Source: Candidatus Binatia bacterium
GTDB taxonomy: Bacteria > Desulfobacterota > Binatia > HRBIN30
Direction: 5' to 3'
Length of the DNA: 48,365 nucleotides
Assembly (NCBI GenBank): GCA_023150935.1
Contig: JAKLJW010000039.1
Location: forward strand, 1-48,365
Shown in pieces: positions 46,976 to 48,365 of this stretch. Positions within the stretch are counted from its first letter, which is position 1, and each line of letters starts with the position of its first letter. The translations under genes were made by a program, and so were the position numbers. Under the pieces are notes generated by a model that saw nothing but the letters and a program-made list of their open reading frames with translations, ran no database searches and was not told the origin of the DNA.

Positions 46976-47072
46976 GGTTTCGCCGCGGGAATCGCACGCC
47001 GGCCCCCCATTCCTTCTCGCCGAATTGTCCGAACTGGCGCACCGTCCCCCCCCCCCGAACTACGATGCTCCC

Positions 47073-47281
47073 CTCCGTACACGTACTCAGCGAAGCGGTA
47101 CACGTACTCGTACACGGACTGAGGGCGCGCAGCGATGAAGTTGGACCGCGAGCGGTTGGACGTCTACGAGGAAGCGGCCGTGTACGAGTACGTGAACGAG
47201 TACGAGTACGGAGGAGAGCCGGGCTCGACGGCGCCGCGCCTGATACGCAGCGTTGGGCTTCCACTCCGTAGACGTACTCAG
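47073..47281. repeat. Palindromic GTACTC-rich repeat element
   Basis: Two 18-base direct copies of CTCCGTAcACGTACTCAG lie at 47073-47090 and 47264-47281, differing at one base. Between them a perfect 17-base inverted repeat has arms CACGTACTCGTACACGG (47101-47117) and CCGTGTACGAGTACGTG (47178-47194). The right arm is followed by more GAGTACG units to 47211. In frame it reads as Tyr-Glu/Val repeats (VYEYVNEYEYGG), which is a product of the repeat, not a domain. Confidence 0.7.
47135..47176 (+). pseudogene. N-terminal fragment of a four-helix-bundle (23S rRNA IVP-type) protein
   Basis: Inside the loop of the inverted repeat, an ATG opens MKLDRERLDVYEEA, which looks like the first residues of four-helix-bundle proteins related to those of 23S rRNA intervening sequences (starts of the form MKLDxxRLDVY). 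The frame then runs straight into the right palindrome arm, and the rest of the gene is missing. Family likeness rests on about eleven residues, so it is tentative. Confidence 0.35.
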
Positions 47282-47399
47282 GCGGATGGCGGACTCCCAC
47301 ATCGCTATTCGGAGGATGCAAGGACCTCCACGGCATGGGTGTCCGGCCAGCACCACAGGCGCGGCTGTTTGTGGCGCGGTCGTGTGCTACTGAGCCGCC

Positions 47400-47732
47400 G
47401 TGCCTTACGAGATCCGATTCGCACAGGGCGTTTGCGATCGCATGAAGTTCCTGATAGCGGCGGAGCGTTCGGTCTTGCTCGATGCGATCCGCGCGCAACT
47501 GACACACGAACCGCTCGTCGAAACGCGTCAGCGCAAGCCGTTGCGACCGAATCCGTTGGCTCCGTGGGAATTGCGCACCGGCTCACTCCGCGCGTTCCAT
47601 GAGGTGCGGTCGCCAGAACGAGAACCATCCAACCGAGAACTCGAAGCAGCCGCCAACGTGGTGTATGTTCTGGCAGTCGGCAAGAAGGAACGGAACGCGC
47701 TCCGGATCGCCGGGGAGGTAGTCAAGATATGA
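47400..47732 (+). CDS. RelE/ParE-superfamily toxin-like protein
   Basis: A 110-residue protein with the RelE fold pattern: YEIRFAQGVCDRMKFL, a helical segment with LLDAIRAQL, RQRKPLRPNPLAPWELRTG, SLRAFHEV and a C-terminal strand VVYVLAVGKKERNALRIAG. It is probably an mRNA interferase or gyrase-type toxin of a toxin-antitoxin pair. The start is GTG at 47400, assigned from the pattern. Its stop overlaps the antitoxin start (ATGA at 47729-47732), with toxin first. Confidence 0.75.
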   Translation: MPYEIRFAQGVCDRMKFLIAAERSVLLDAIRAQLTHEPLVETRQRKPLRPNPLAPWELRTGSLRAFHEVRSPEREPSNRELEAAANVVYVLAVGKKERNALRIAGEVVKI

Positions 47733-48031
47733 AGACCCTCGCGCTCTCGACGGCATCACGCTCGCTTGCCGAGTACGCAAACGAACTGGACGACGAAGTC
47801 GTCCTGCTGACCAAACGGAACCGACCGTTCGCCGCGATTGTGCCGCTTCGGAATGTGGACCGGGAGACCCTTGCGCTGAGCACACATCCTGGATTTCTCG
47901 CCCTCATCGAACGGTCCCGACGTCAGGTTGCCGCCGGGAAAACGCTCTCCTTCGAAGAAATGCGCACCGTATTGGCGCGTCGTGGGCGAACCAGCCGCTC
48001 CAGGCGACCGCGAAAAACGCGCCGCGCCTGA
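47729..48031 (+). CDS. Phd/YefM-type antitoxin
   Basis: A 100-residue protein with the prevent-host-death-like N-terminus (KTLALSTASRSLAEYANEL, then EVVLLTKRNRPFAAIVPL), which forms the DNA-binding dimer. A C-terminal part (HPGFLALIERSRRQ, KTLSFEEMRTVL) should bind the toxin. It is coupled to the upstream RelE-like gene. The last 20 residues are a basic Arg-rich tail. Confidence 0.8.
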   Translation: MKTLALSTASRSLAEYANELDDEVVLLTKRNRPFAAIVPLRNVDRETLALSTHPGFLALIERSRRQVAAGKTLSFEEMRTVLARRGRTSRSRRPRKTRRA

Positions 48032-48365
48032 GCGCCAGGGTTATTAGACGGTTAACGCGCTCAGGGAGCCGACGATAGGTTTCTGCCGGACGGGTACTGG
48101 ACTCCGCCCGGGTAAGGGATAACCCCTGCCCGTGCCCCTGCCCCTGCCCCGACGTCAGGCCAAACCGGGCTGGGGGTCGGGCTGGGAACTGGGGGTGCGT
48201 TTGGCGCCGCGGGACGCTGGGTCAGGCCCGCGTTCGCCCGCTCCCGATCCGCATCGCGCGCGGTGACCTGTGCCTCGACCCGTCGCGCCACAGCGACTGC
48301 ACGAGCAGCCGCTTACCGATGTTGTCGACGTCGCGCCGCGTCATGATGCTCCGTGACAAGCGGAA
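48032..48365. other. Right-end stretch without a convincing gene; hexamer repeat inside
   Basis: At 48123-48150 a 6-base unit CCCCTG (one copy CCCGTG) is repeated about 4.5 times. A short minus-strand frame from an ATG at 48344 (MTRRDVDNIGKRLLVQSLWR, about 40 codons) has some protein-like character but no recognised family. The window ends before more can be said. Confidence 0.4.

Larger units (their letters stand above)
46976..47399. other. Gene-poor stretch with poly-C run and palindromic GTACTC repeats
   Basis: About 420 bases without an intact gene. It contains an 11-base C run (47046-47056) and the palindromic repeat at 47073-47281. From 47282 to the RelE-type gene I see nothing convincing. 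Confidence 0.6.

Noticed and set aside
47178..47211. Tyr-Glu repeat peptide as a real protein domain
   Set aside because: The reading is a direct consequence of GTACGAG DNA repeats forming a palindrome, and the frame soon becomes non-protein-like.
48061..48291. Minus-strand frame of 76 codons near the right end
   Set aside because: It is dominated by the CCCCTG repeat and Pro/Ala/Gly, with no ribosome site or family likeness.
1..48365. CRISPR arrays, insertion sequences, prophage or integrase genes
   Set aside because: No regularly spaced repeat array, transposase, integrase or phage structural gene was seen on either strand.

Overview
This is a GC-rich bacterial chromosome segment packed with housekeeping genes. 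It holds a class A RNase P RNA, a division and cell wall (dcw) cluster, an FtsI-type transpeptidase with a C-terminal PASTA domain, and several secreted Cys-containing proteins with Sec signal peptides. Low-complexity direct repeats lie between genes. Together these suggest an uncultured Gram-negative lineage of the former Deltaproteobacteria type (Desulfobacterota, Myxococcota or Binatota-like). That placement is inferred from style and gene order, not from a phylogeny.

Left part (1-7730): glycerol kinase (minus) is divergent from a translationally coupled pair of ArsA/Get3-like ATPases (plus). Next come a gene remnant, a small PhaE/phasin-like protein, a small membrane protein, acpS, a cobalamin-binding-type radical SAM protein, and a VapBC-like toxin-antitoxin pair.

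Centre (7986-22782, all minus): a tightly overlapped dcw cluster transcribed right to left as mraZ-ftsL-ftsI-murF-mraY-murD-ftsW-murG-murC-murB-ftsQ-ftsA-ftsZ. The genes rsmH, murE and ddl, usual members of this order, are absent from their expected places. A good promoter and three 10-bp-spaced MraZ boxes precede mraZ. Upstream of that lie rnpB (RNase P RNA), a coiled-coil zinc-ribbon protein, a CAU-anticodon tRNA, then dnaG, a cvpA-like gene and rpsU (transcribed rpsU-cvpA-dnaG), and a glycerophosphodiester phosphodiesterase.

Right part: prmA-rsmE-gshB on plus is convergent, across a strong hairpin terminator, with four tandem paralogous secreted proteins of unknown function on minus (30524-35487). 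The four paralogues alternate in type (A-B-A'-B'), as if a two-gene unit had been duplicated, and there is a promoter before each unit. Upstream on the same strand are ilvE, glnE, trmFO, topA and dprA, driven from a divergent AT-rich promoter region shared with comM (plus). The right end carries a Uma2-family protein, a palindromic GTACTC-rich repeat carrying the first codons of what looks like a four-helix-bundle protein, a RelE/Phd-type toxin-antitoxin pair in toxin-first order, and about 330 bases without a convincing gene.

The main points of interest are the alternating four-gene secreted family, the Get3-like pair beside glpK with an altered P-loop in one partner, the three-gene gap in the dcw cluster, and the small palindromic repeat at 47073-47281.
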